Shown piece after piece: positions 27,159-35,404 of a stretch of DNA of 64,000 nt; positions within the stretch are counted from its first letter, which is position 1; each line of letters starts with the position of its first letter. This DNA is from Sphingomonas sp. HMP6 (GTDB lineage Bacteria > Pseudomonadota > Alphaproteobacteria > Sphingomonadales > Sphingomonadaceae). The stretch spans positions 3,117,501 through 3,181,500 of the forward strand of contig NZ_AP022672.1 of NCBI RefSeq assembly GCF_013374095.1. Direction: 5' to 3'. The translations under genes were made by a program, and so were the position numbers. The notes under the pieces are model-generated. The model was not told where the DNA came from. It made no database searches and saw only the letters and a program-made list of their open reading frames with translations.

Positions 27159-28702
27159 GCGTCTGCGTCGCGTGGCGTGGCGCGGGCGATGAATGGCAGG
27201 AACAGCACCGCGGCAAGGCTCAGCGTCCCCGACAACCAGAAGAAGCCGTCGAACCCGATCTGCTTGACCATGCTCCCCCCGGCCCCCGCGAGCAGGCGCG
27301 GCAGCAGGAAGGCGAAGCCCGACAGAAAGGCATATTGTGCGCCGGGATATTTCGGGTTCACCAGCATCGACAGATAGACGACGAAGATCGCGCCCTCCAT
27401 GCCGTGCGCGAACTGGTCGAGCGCGGTCGAAATATAGATCACGTGCGGGCTCGGCGGCGCGAACCATAGCCACACAAAGATCCAATTGCCGAACGCCGAT
27501 CCGATCGCGCCAAGCGCCAGCGCCCGTACCAGCTTCATCCGCACCGCCAGCACCGCGCCCAGGGCGACCCCTGCCATGCTGCTCGGAAGTGCCACAAAAC
27601 CATCGGCGATGCCCATCGTGGTCAGGTCGTAATGTTTGGCGATCTGTAGCGGCTTGGACAAAGCCAGCGTCAGCACGTCGCCCATGCGGTAGAAGGTGAC
27701 GAACGCGAGCAGTGGCAGCACCCGGTAGCGATAGCGCCAGAAGATATCGACATACGGCCCCAGCATCGTCGAGCGCCGCGCCCAGGCGTTGGCGGGCAGA
27801 TTGACGATCCGCGGTAGCATGACGCCCATGATAACGAACGGGAGCAGGCACAGCAGCAGCACCGTTGTCGTCGCGTCGGTCTTGGCGCTGATCCCGATGG
27901 CGGCGGCGGCGCGCAATAGCCCCGCGCCGAGCGTGGCGGCGATCAGCAGCGAGGCGCCCAGGATCACCGCGCTCGCGCCAACCCCTGTCGCCAGTGCAGC
28001 GCTGCGTTCGCCACGATGCGGCGCTGGGTCGTCGGGTGCCGGCACATAGTCGCTGCGGAGCCGCTGTGGTCGCATCATCGCCAGAATTGGCAGCGGCGCG
28101 AAGGCTCCGGCGGCGATCACCAGATAGGCCAGGGTCCAGTTCGCCTGATCAGCGACGATCAGCGCGCCGCTGCCCGCGGCGACCATCGCGCTGCGATAGC
28201 CCCACAGATTTGCCGCCGCGAGCGGACCTTGCGTTTCGGGCGTGGGCGCAAGCTCGATCCGCCACGCATCGGCGGAAACTTCGAGTGTGGTGGTCCAAAA
28301 GGCCAGTAACACCGCAAACAGCGCCGTCAGCGGCAGGCTGGTGTCGGCCGAGGTGAACGCCATCGCCACCATCGCGGCGAAGATGCCAAGTTGCGACAGC
28401 ATGATCCAGCCGAGCCGCTTGCCGAAAAACCGCCCGAAGCCCGGAATCGAAAAGCGATCGAGCAACGGCGCCCAGACGAATTTGAAGGTCGGCAGCAACT
28501 GCACCCAGCCGAAAAAGCCGATCAGGACGAGATCGACGTCATGCTTGGCGAGCCGCGCCGACAGGATCGTCGAGAACATGTAATAGGGTAGCCCGGCCGA
28601 GAAACCGAGCAGCAGATACAAAGCGAACCGGCTGCGCGCATGGTCCGCAACGTCGGACTTCGCGGTGCCTGTGGTCGCTGAAGCCGATGAAGCGGCCAAC
28701 AT
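27155..28702 (-). CDS. ampG: AmpG-like muropeptide MFS permease
   Basis: A major facilitator protein with the AmpG layout: first helix GFSAGLPYYMF, KFVWAPLLDR in the loop after helix 2, and SADAWRIELAP in the region where AmpG has DAWRTE. AmpG imports GlcNAc-anhydroMurNAc peptides from the periplasm for wall recycling. Fourteen or so hydrophobic segments are present in 515 aa. The start at 28702 is preferred because GGGGGAAAG lies 7 nt upstream; an ATG at 28786 would add 28 residues of poor quality. Transcribed away from the TonB receptor and followed by the overlapping serine hydrolase. Some proteins of this branch carry other oligosaccharides or peptides. Confidence 0.85.
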   Translation of the reverse strand: MLAASSASATTGTAKSDVADHARSRFALYLLLGFSAGLPYYMFSTILSARLAKHDVDLVLIGFFGWVQLLPTFKFVWAPLLDRFSIPGFGRFFGKRLGWIMLSQLGIFAAMVAMAFTSADTSLPLTALFAVLLAFWTTTLEVSADAWRIELAPTPETQGPLAAANLWGYRSAMVAAGSGALIVADQANWTLAYLVIAAGAFAPLPILAMMRPQRLRSDYVPAPDDPAPHRGERSAALATGVGASAVILGASLLIAATLGAGLLRAAAAIGISAKTDATTTVLLLCLLPFVIMGVMLPRIVNLPANAWARRSTMLGPYVDIFWRYRYRVLPLLAFVTFYRMGDVLTLALSKPLQIAKHYDLTTMGIADGFVALPSSMAGVALGAVLAVRMKLVRALALGAIGSAFGNWIFVWLWFAPPSPHVIYISTALDQFAHGMEGAIFVVYLSMLVNPKYPGAQYAFLSGFAFLLPRLLAGAGGSMVKQIGFDGFFWLSGTLSLAAVLFLPFIARATPRDADA

Positions 28703-28863
28703 TGATCTTTCCCCCGGCGTCGCAGATCCGCTGCTGCCATGGTTGTCCGCCCCGGCCAGCACGTCAATCGTGCCGCTGTTGCCCATCCGCCACGCTTTCG
28801 CGCGATTTCACAGCGAGCGATGCCGTCGGGCTATGGCGCAGGCAACAGAAACTATGGCGCGAT

Positions 28864-28889
28864 GCAACATTCCTGTTACTTAATGTTGC
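28864..28889. promoter_or_regulatory. Perfect 7-bp inverted repeat between divergent ampG and TonB receptor
   Basis: GCAACAT at 28864-28870 and ATGTTGC at 28883-28889 are exact reverse complements, 12 bp apart, and lie 37 bp before the receptor start and about 160 bp before the ampG start. The position between divergent genes is that of an operator; no regulator is assigned. An imperfect relative lies upstream of the other receptor (about 9670-9688). Confidence 0.4.
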
Positions 28890-28925
28890 GGGGCCGCGGC
28901 GGGGTGCGGCGAGGGGTGTTCGAAC

Positions 28926-31900
28926 ATGCTTAACTCTACATCGGTCAAGTCTGTCCTCATTTGTGGGACGGCGTTTACCGCGTTGATGTGCCTCATGCCG
29001 ACTGTGGCGGCGGCGCAAACTGCAGCCAACAAACCCCTTTCCAAAGCCGAAAAGGCGCCGGCCGACGATTCAGGTGACATTCTCGTCACGGGCTCGCGGA
29101 TCAAGCAGGACCCAAACAACAGCGCCTTGCCGCTGCAGATCATCACCACCAAGGATTTCAGCCGCGAAGGCATCAACAGCCCCGAACAGCTGATTTCCTT
29201 CCTCGCCGCCAACGGCAATGGCGCGGACAATCTGGCGTCCAACTCGGACGTCGTCAGCGGTGCGGCGCGCGGCACCAACGGCTTGTCGGCGGCAAACTTG
29301 CGCGGGCAGGGCAGCGCATCGACGCTGGTCCTGCTCAACGGGCGGCGCGTCGCGGCGCACGGCCTGCAGGGGTCGGCGGTCGATGTGAACCAGATTCCGT
29401 TCGCGGCGATCGAACGCGTCGAAGTGCTCAAGGATGGCGCATCGGCAATCTATGGCACCGACGCGGTCGGCGGCGTCATCAACTTCATCACCAAGACCGA
29501 TTTCACCGGCGTCGATGTGACGGGCTTTACCGACACGACCGAGCAGGGCGACAGCCAGATCTACCGCCTTTCAGGGACGGTCGGCTTCGGCAAGCTCGAC
29601 GAGCAGGGCTTCAACATCATGGGCTCGGTCAGCAAGAGCTGGAACGGCGCGCTGTTCGGTCAGGACCGTGATTTCGTCAACGGCAACCAGCCCAATCGCG
29701 GCCTGTCGATCGACACGCGCGGCACGCCGCTCGCGACGGCTTTCGCGATCAACCCGACTGCCGCAAACGTCGGCATTACGCAGGGCGGCACGCTGCTCGG
29801 CAGCGCGACGCAATGCAGCACCACAGTGGCAGGCGTCTGTACGGTTCCTAACCCGGCCTACCTCGGCAACGGTCCCGGCTTCTTCATTCCCGGTACCACC
29901 GTTCCGGCGGTTGGCGGCGTCAACCCGCTGCGTCTGCCCGGCGGCGCTGGTTGCGACTCGGTCGATGGCGGGCTGAACTATGATTCGGTGCTGTACAACA
30001 CGCCCAATGCGGCGCTGGCCTGCGCGTGGGACACGGGCCGCGCGGCAACGTTGCAGCAGCCGATCCAGACGCTGACCTATTACAGCCGCGCCACCGCGAA
30101 GTTCGGCGGGCATGAAATCTTTGCCGAAGTCACCGGATCGGATGCCAAGTCGAGCAAGATCTTTTCGAACAATCAATATACCGCGAACAACACCAACTTG
30201 CCGATCGCCTATCCGCTCAATGCGTTGACCGCATCGACGTACAATGCGGTTTTTAACAGCATCGTCGGCACGCTGCCTGCGGTCGCGGGCAATTACGGCA
30301 AGCCGATCGCGTTCCGCTTCCGCTGCGTCGCCTGCGGCCCGCGCGAATATGAGACCGACACGAAGACCTTCCGCGCCGCGATCGGCATCGACGGGCCGCT
30401 GTTCCCCGGCTGGGATTATCGCGCCGGTGGTTCCTATGCGAGCAGCAGCGCGAGCTCGGTGCTGGGTTCGGGCTATCACTATCGCGGCGTGTTCGCGAGC
30501 GCGGCCGCCGCGGCGGCATCTGGCGTTCCGGGTGCCGTCGTCGGCGGTATCGATCCCCGCGCCCCGACCGCGCCCGGTGCCACTGCGCCCGGCATCGTCG
30601 GTCTGTTCAACAGCGGTATTCTGAACCCGTTCTCGCTTGCTCAGTCGCCCGCGGCCCTCGCTGGGCTCGAGGCAATTTCGGCCAAGGGCGTTCGGCTGTA
30701 CGGCGGTAAATATGAAGTCCGCCAGTTCGACGCGTCGATCTCCGGCAGCCTGTTCCGTCTGCCCGGTGGCATGGCGAAAGTCGCGGTCGGGGTCGATTAC
30801 CGGCACGAGAGCTATAAGTTCGACGGTTCGACCGCTGGCGCATTGTCGTCGCCTGACATCTTCAACGTCGCCTTCGACAACATCAATGCGCTGACCAAGG
30901 TTACGCGCGACGTGAAGGCCGCCTATGGCGAGGTTTCGCTGCCGATCTTCAGCATGCTGGAGTTGAGCGCGGCGGCGCGTGTCGACGATTACACGGGCTT
31001 CGGATCGACCTTCAATCCCAAGTTCACCGCTAAATTCCGTCCGATCTCGTGGATGATGTTCCGCGGTTCGTACAACACCGGCTTCCGCGTGCCGACTTTC
31101 AACCAGATCTTCAACGGCGTGACGCAATCGCCCAATCCGGGCAACACGCTGACCGACCCGACGACGTGTCCGCCCGGATCGGTGGTCGGCTCCTCGGTCG
31201 GCTGCGCCGCGATTACGCCGGATTCGCTGAGCGGCGGCAATTTGACGCTCCGCCCCGAAACGTCGAAGCAGTTCAGCCTCGGTGGTGTGTTCCAGCCGTC
31301 GCGGCACTTCAGTGCTTCGGTCGATTATTGGAACATTGCGGTCGAAAATGTCATCGGCTCGATCACGATTCCGCAGTTGCTCGCCAACATCAACGCCTTC
31401 CCGGACCGCATCACGCGCACCGCCGGCATCATCACGCAGGTCGATCTGCGCACCGGCAATTTCGGGTCGCGCCGTACGCAAGGCATCGATTTCACCGCGC
31501 GCGGGGATGTCGATGCGCTGGGCGGCACCTTCGCCGCCGGGTTCGACGGCACGCTGCTGCTCGTGAAGCGCGAGAAGCTGTTGCCCAACCTCGCGTACAG
31601 CAACATTCTCGGCGTCTTCACGCAGGCGGGTGATCTCGGCCTGAAGTTCAAATACAATGCGTTCGTCACCTATCAGCGCGACGGGTTCGGGCTGACCTTC
31701 TCGCAAATCTATCGTAGCGGCTATACCAACTTCGCGCTGCCGCTCAGCGCGACGCGGCCCGATTACAATCCGCGCGTGAAGCCGTACATCCTCTACAACA
31801 TGTCGGTGTCGAAGCGGTTTACCGATGGTTTGACCGTCACTGCCGGCGTCCGCAACATCTTCAACACCGATCCGCCGTTCGCCATCACCTATGATTCGAA

Positions 31901-31985
31901 CACGGGTTCGGGCAGTTCGTGGGAACCGCGCGTTGCCGATCCGCGCGGGCGGTCCTTCACCGTCCAAGCCCAAGTGAAGTTCTAG
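28926..31985 (+). CDS. TonB-dependent outer membrane receptor (large, peptide/oligomer type)
   Basis: A 1,019-residue receptor: signal peptide to about residue 30 (ends VAAAQ), TonB-box-like DILVTGSRI at about 51-59, plug domain with LNGRRVA and KDGASAIYGTDAVGGVIN, then a barrel with long extracellular loops containing Cys pairs, ending in a final Phe. GAGGGG at 28911-28916 serves as ribosome site. This large receptor type is common beside peptidase genes. Divergence from ampG and its serine hydrolase points to uptake of peptidoglycan fragments or peptides across the outer membrane, but the ligand is inferred only. A strong hairpin follows the stop. Confidence 0.93.
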   Translation: MLNSTSVKSVLICGTAFTALMCLMPTVAAAQTAANKPLSKAEKAPADDSGDILVTGSRIKQDPNNSALPLQIITTKDFSREGINSPEQLISFLAANGNGADNLASNSDVVSGAARGTNGLSAANLRGQGSASTLVLLNGRRVAAHGLQGSAVDVNQIPFAAIERVEVLKDGASAIYGTDAVGGVINFITKTDFTGVDVTGFTDTTEQGDSQIYRLSGTVGFGKLDEQGFNIMGSVSKSWNGALFGQDRDFVNGNQPNRGLSIDTRGTPLATAFAINPTAANVGITQGGTLLGSATQCSTTVAGVCTVPNPAYLGNGPGFFIPGTTVPAVGGVNPLRLPGGAGCDSVDGGLNYDSVLYNTPNAALACAWDTGRAATLQQPIQTLTYYSRATAKFGGHEIFAEVTGSDAKSSKIFSNNQYTANNTNLPIAYPLNALTASTYNAVFNSIVGTLPAVAGNYGKPIAFRFRCVACGPREYETDTKTFRAAIGIDGPLFPGWDYRAGGSYASSSASSVLGSGYHYRGVFASAAAAAASGVPGAVVGGIDPRAPTAPGATAPGIVGLFNSGILNPFSLAQSPAALAGLEAISAKGVRLYGGKYEVRQFDASISGSLFRLPGGMAKVAVGVDYRHESYKFDGSTAGALSSPDIFNVAFDNINALTKVTRDVKAAYGEVSLPIFSMLELSAAARVDDYTGFGSTFNPKFTAKFRPISWMMFRGSYNTGFRVPTFNQIFNGVTQSPNPGNTLTDPTTCPPGSVVGSSVGCAAITPDSLSGGNLTLRPETSKQFSLGGVFQPSRHFSASVDYWNIAVENVIGSITIPQLLANINAFPDRITRTAGIITQVDLRTGNFGSRRTQGIDFTARGDVDALGGTFAAGFDGTLLLVKREKLLPNLAYSNILGVFTQAGDLGLKFKYNAFVTYQRDGFGLTFSQIYRSGYTNFALPLSATRPDYNPRVKPYILYNMSVSKRFTDGLTVTAGVRNIFNTDPPFAITYDSNTGSGSSWEPRVADPRGRSFTVQAQVKF

Positions 31986-31993
31986 TCCACCTT

Positions 31994-32025
31994 CCGGGCG
32001 CTGCGAAAGGTTTCGTGGCGCCCGG
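31994..32025 (+). terminator. Hairpin after the TonB receptor gene
   Basis: Arms CCGGGCGC (31994-32001) and GCGCCCGG (32018-32025) extend inwards with CGAAA/TTTCG, giving a stem of about 15 bp with two mismatches. There is no T-run, so it may be a processing or Rho-assisted stop rather than a classic intrinsic terminator. Confidence 0.55.
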
Positions 32026-32125
32026 GGCGGGATAGGCCTCAGGTCGAAGAGCTCGATGTCGATCGTGCCAACGAGGGAGGGCACCTCTCCCGTGCCTATG
32101 CCCTCGCCATTCGGCCAGCAACGGT

Positions 32126-32139
32126 TTGACCGCCGTCAA
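32126..32139 (+). promoter_or_regulatory. FNR/FixK-type box upstream of hemerythrin-like gene
   Basis: TTGAC-CGCC-GTCAA is a perfect 14-bp palindrome fitting the TTGA-N6-TCAA pattern of FNR/FixK proteins. A TATTTT -10-like hexamer at 32161-32166 would put transcription start near 32173, with the box centred about 41 bp upstream, the classic activating position. The gene starts at 32200. Confidence 0.65.
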
Positions 32140-32199
32140 AACCTGCTCCGCGCGGCCCGCTATTTTACGGGCTCGTATAAGGTGAGGAGGTCTTCTGCC

Positions 32200-32664
32200 A
32201 TGAGCCGCGTTTCGCCTGCCGTGACTTTCCCGTTCCCGTTGACGATCGAGGCGCTGCACGAGGATCACGTCATTCAGCGCTGGCTGTGCGACGATCTGGA
32301 GCGCGTCGCGGATCTTTTGCCGACGCTGCCGACCTTGCCCGAATTGCGCCGGATCAGCGACCGCATCCTCCGCATTACCAGCTCGCATTTCGCGCGCGCC
32401 GAGCGGGTGCTTGGCGCAATGCCGGCGGGGCAGCGCCCGACACCCGCCATGCTCGATGCGCTGCATCAGATGCACGTCCAAGATGAGATGCATGGGCAGG
32501 ATCTCGTCGTCACGCTGTGGCAGCATGTCGGTACCGTGGCGGGTGCCAATGTCGGCCAGCTATCGTACATGCTGCGCTGCTTCTTCGACGGGTGCCGTCG
32601 CGCGATTCGCCTCAAGGAGAGCTATCTCGCCGAATCACGCCCTGAGCGTGTCAGGCCGGATTAG
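32200..32664 (+). CDS. Hemerythrin-like (HHE) small protein
   Basis: A 154-residue all-helical protein with histidines and glutamates spaced as in HHE/hemerythrin bundles: H20 and H23, then H63 with E68, then the stretch LHQMHVQDEMHGQ with an H-x3-E pair. Such proteins bind a di-iron centre for oxygen or nitric-oxide sensing, storage or repair. GAGGAGG at 32184-32190 gives a strong ribosome site for the ATG at 32200. It converges on the FNR-type regulator with a 14-bp overlap and has an FNR-type box in front. The iron ligands are assigned by pattern only; the match to the standard spacing is imperfect. Confidence 0.65.
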   Translation: MSRVSPAVTFPFPLTIEALHEDHVIQRWLCDDLERVADLLPTLPTLPELRRISDRILRITSSHFARAERVLGAMPAGQRPTPAMLDALHQMHVQDEMHGQDLVVTLWQHVGTVAGANVGQLSYMLRCFFDGCRRAIRLKESYLAESRPERVRPD

Positions 32665-33388
32665 CGATCCGATCGAGTCCGGCCGGATCGAGCACGACGC
32701 AATCGCGCTCTCCTTTGGCGAAGGTGATGAGGTCCGCTGCCTTCAGCCGAGTCAGTTGACGGCTGACGGTTTCGATCGTCAAGCCCAGCAGGTCGGCCAT
32801 TTCGCCACGGCTCATCGGGATCGAAACATCGATACCACCGCCGAGGCGCGGGGTTCCCGAGCGTTCCGCCAACTGGCCGATGAACCCGGCGACGCGTTCC
32901 TGCGCATTGCGCCGCCCCAGCGACAGCATGCGCTCGCGTGCTTCGTCGAGCGACGCCATCGTCCGTTCGAGCAACATCCGTTCCATCCGTGCGTGCGACC
33001 CGAGCTCGCGCTCGAACGCCGCACGCGGGAAGCTGCACATCTTGGTTTCGGTCAGCGCAGTGATCGTCAGCGACGCTTCGTCGGTGAACATCTGTCCGAC
33101 GAAATCGCCGGGAAACAGCAGTCCGACGATCTGTTCGCGCCCATCGGGCGTCGAGGCGGTCACTTTCAGCGCACCGCTGACGACATTGGCGAAGGTCGTG
33201 ACGACATCCCCAGCCCAGGTGATGACTTGCCCCGGCGGCACCGTCCGGCGGCGGCCAATCGCGCTCAGCGCGGTCAGCTCGTGATCATCGAGGCTCGAAC
33301 AGAGCGACGTGTCACGCACCAGGCATTCATGGCAGACCGAATCGGCGTGGGATATGGTCGCGCTATCGATGCGTATTTGCGTAGTCAC
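32651..33388 (-). CDS. FNR/FnrL-type oxygen-sensing transcription regulator
   Basis: A 245-residue Crp/Fnr-family regulator. With the GTG start at 33388 (GAAGGG upstream) the protein has C19, C22 and C30, then C118, closely matching the four cysteines that hold the oxygen-labile [4Fe-4S] cluster of FNR; the C-x2-C-x7-C spacing is that of FnrL. The cAMP-binding-like beta roll spans about 35-150, and the DNA-reading helix contains ETVSR, the E-x2-S-R signature that reads TTGAT half sites. A perfect TTGAT-N4-ATCAA box lies about 85 bp upstream between this gene and ompW, suggesting autoregulation. The frame stays open 33 codons further upstream, but that extension runs into the box and has no support. 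Confidence 0.9.
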   Translation of the reverse strand: MTTQIRIDSATISHADSVCHECLVRDTSLCSSLDDHELTALSAIGRRRTVPPGQVITWAGDVVTTFANVVSGALKVTASTPDGREQIVGLLFPGDFVGQMFTDEASLTITALTETKMCSFPRAAFERELGSHARMERMLLERTMASLDEARERMLSLGRRNAQERVAGFIGQLAERSGTPRLGGGIDVSIPMSRGEMADLLGLTIETVSRQLTRLKAADLITFAKGERDCVVLDPAGLDRIANPA

Positions 33389-33473
33389 AGGTGCGATCCC
33401 TTCGTCCGCAAGGACTGTAGCGCACTTACGGCGGCGAACCAGCATAGGAACTAGGCCAAGCCGCACGACAGGT

Positions 33474-33487
33474 TTGATTCCCATCAA
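33474..33487. promoter_or_regulatory. Perfect FNR box between fnr-type gene and ompW
   Basis: TTGAT-TCCC-ATCAA matches the FNR consensus TTGAT-N4-ATCAA exactly. It lies between divergent genes: about 85 bp from the regulator's start (33388) and 78 bp from the ompW start (33565). A TATGCT -10-like hexamer on the minus strand (33446-33441) would place the box near -46 for the regulator; TAAGCT at 33531-33536 would place it near -61 for ompW. Confidence 0.8.
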
Positions 33488-33564
33488 GCGCGTGTTTGCG
33501 TCTGCACAAGGGCCGCGTGGTGCGATCGCCTAAGCTACGGCCCTCACAACAGAGGGATTTAACC

Positions 33565-34248
33565 GTGAAGATCGCCATCGCACTTGCCGCCGGCTTGTTT
33601 GTCGCCACCCCCGTTTGCGCGCAGACCAGCGATACGGCCGCCCGCACCGGGATACAGGCAGGCGACGTCCTGCTGCGCGTCCGCGCGATCATGGTGGCGC
33701 CGAACGAACGCTCGGGCGGGATCGGGCCGACCTTCCCGACCGAAAAGGTCAGCGTGAACAATTCCGTCATGCCCGAAATCGACCTTACCTATATGGCCAC
33801 CGACCATATCGGGTTCGAGCTGATTGCCGCGACGACCAAGCACAGCGCATCGGGAACTAGCGGCACGACCGGCGGCATAGGCAAGCTCGCCTCGACTTGG
33901 GTGCTGCCGCCGACGCTGACCGCGCAATACCATTTCAACCCACGCGGCACGGTGCGGCCTTATGTCGGCGCAGGGGTGAACTACACGATCTTCTGGAACG
34001 AGAAGGCTTCGAGCGGGCTGGTCGCTGCGGTCGGGCCGACGCGGGTCAAGATGTCGGACAGTTTCGGCTGGGCCGCGCAGGTCGGGATCGACGTCGATAT
34101 TTCGAAGCGGATGTTCGTCAATTTGGACGCCAAATACATCAAGATCCGCACGACCGCGCGGCTTGATACGACCGCAGTCGGCACGCAGAATGTGCGCATC
34201 CATCTCGATCCGCTGGTCGTCGGCGTCGGGCTCGGCATCCGCCTCTGA
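33565..34248 (+). CDS. OmpW family outer membrane protein
   Basis: A 227-residue exported protein: signal peptide (about 1-19, ending VCAQ), then an eight-stranded small barrel with the OmpW features GDVLLRVRAIMVAPN near the start and TAQYHFNPRGTVRPYVGAGVNYT in the middle (split across two strands). OmpW barrels carry small hydrophobic compounds and are FNR-controlled in enteric bacteria. The start is GTG 33565 with AGAGGGA 7 nt upstream. A perfect FNR box lies 78 bp upstream. A bidirectional hairpin separates it from the convergent AI-2E family gene. Confidence 0.9.
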   Translation: MKIAIALAAGLFVATPVCAQTSDTAARTGIQAGDVLLRVRAIMVAPNERSGGIGPTFPTEKVSVNNSVMPEIDLTYMATDHIGFELIAATTKHSASGTSGTTGGIGKLASTWVLPPTLTAQYHFNPRGTVRPYVGAGVNYTIFWNEKASSGLVAAVGPTRVKMSDSFGWAAQVGIDVDISKRMFVNLDAKYIKIRTTARLDTTAVGTQNVRIHLDPLVVGVGLGIRL

Positions 34249-34271
34249 CCTGATACGGACGCTATGCCGAT

Positions 34272-34308
34272 CGCGATCCGCTGGTCCGCGAGGATCAGCG
34301 GTATCGCG
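34272..34308. terminator. Bidirectional hairpin between ompW and the AI-2E family gene
   Basis: Arms 34272-34283 and 34296-34308 pair over about 12 bp with one bulge. It lies between two convergent stops and lacks a strong T-run on either strand. Confidence 0.45.
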
Positions 34309-34333
34309 CGGTGCGGTCGCCTCCGTCGCAGGA

Positions 34334-35404
34334 TTACGCCGCGGCGTCGGTGGGATCGCTCACGATTTGCCACACCGCGATGAACAGGGCGGCGATCGCC
34401 GGGCCGATCACGAAGCCGTTGAAGCCCAACAGCTCGAACCCGCCAAGCGTCGAGATGAGCACGACATAATCGGGCATGCGCGCGTCGCGCCCGACCAGGA
34501 TCGGCCGGACGACGTTATCGACGCTGCTGATGATGAAGAAGCCGCACAGCAACAGCACCACGCCTTGCCAGATCGCGCCGGTGGCGAGCAGATAGATCGT
34601 CACGGGGACCCAGATCAGACCCGTACCGATCGCCGGAAACAGCGAAAAGACGCCCATCGCGACGCCCCATAACAATGCGCCGGGCAGCCCGAGCAGCCAG
34701 AAGACGATGCCCCCGGTCGCGCCTTGCAGGATCGCCACGATCAGGCTCCCCTTGATCGTCGCGCGGATCACCGCCACGAGCTTGGCGATCAGCACGGCGC
34801 GCTGCGCCGCCGTTAGCGGCAGCGCCGCTTCGATCCGTGCCACCAACGCATGCCCATCGCGCAGCAGGAAGAAGGTCAGATACAGCATCACGCCCAGCGC
34901 CAGAAAGAAACCGAACGCGCCCTGGCCGATGTTTAGCACTTGCGCGGCGACGCCCTGGAAGCTGCTGGCGACGCCTGCGCCGATCTTCGCGCGAAGCCCG
35001 TCGAGATCGCCCAGCCCGATATCGAACAGCCAGCGCCGCAGCCATTCGGGCATATGCGTCTGCGCCTCGACGAAGATACGGCCCGGATCGATCTCGCGGC
35101 TGCGCAGGCGATCGTAGAAGGTCGTCGCTTCGCGAACGAGCGCCGCGCCGAGCAGCATCGCCGGTACGACCACCACGCCGGTGATGACCAACAAGGTCGT
35201 GAGCGCCGTCAGATTACGCCGCCCCGGCATCGCGCGCAGCAAGCGCAGATTGAGCGGGTCGAACAGGACGGCGGCGATCACCGCCCACAGAATCGCCCCT
35301 GAGAACGGCGCGATCAGCCAAAGAAACGCAAGCGTCGCCAACACGACCAAGGTCAGCAGGAACACGCGTGCCACGGTAATGCCGGGCGCTGTTCCGTCGT
35401 TCAT
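34334..35404 (-). CDS. AI-2E family membrane transporter
   Basis: A 356-residue polytopic protein of the AI-2E (UPF0118/PerM) family with hydrophobic segments at both ends and a long amphipathic central region (about 90-190). Family members have been linked to quorum-signal export and, in other branches, to Na+/H+ antiport; nothing here points to quorum sensing. The ATG at 35404 overlaps the stop of the P-type ATPase (ATGA). It is the last gene of the usp-ATPase-AI-2E operon, which makes an ion-related role more likely than signalling. Confidence 0.87.
   Translation of the reverse strand: MNDGTAPGITVARVFLLTLVVLATLAFLWLIAPFSGAILWAVIAAVLFDPLNLRLLRAMPGRRNLTALTTLLVITGVVVVPAMLLGAALVREATTFYDRLRSREIDPGRIFVEAQTHMPEWLRRWLFDIGLGDLDGLRAKIGAGVASSFQGVAAQVLNIGQGAFGFFLALGVMLYLTFFLLRDGHALVARIEAALPLTAAQRAVLIAKLVAVIRATIKGSLIVAILQGATGGIVFWLLGLPGALLWGVAMGVFSLFPAIGTGLIWVPVTIYLLATGAIWQGVVLLLCGFFIISSVDNVVRPILVGRDARMPDYVVLISTLGGFELLGFNGFVIGPAIAALFIAVWQIVSDPTDAAA

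Noticed and set aside
34334..35404. Quorum-sensing role for the AI-2E family protein.
   Set aside because: The name is historical; no luxS or signal genes are nearby and the operon context is ion and stress related.
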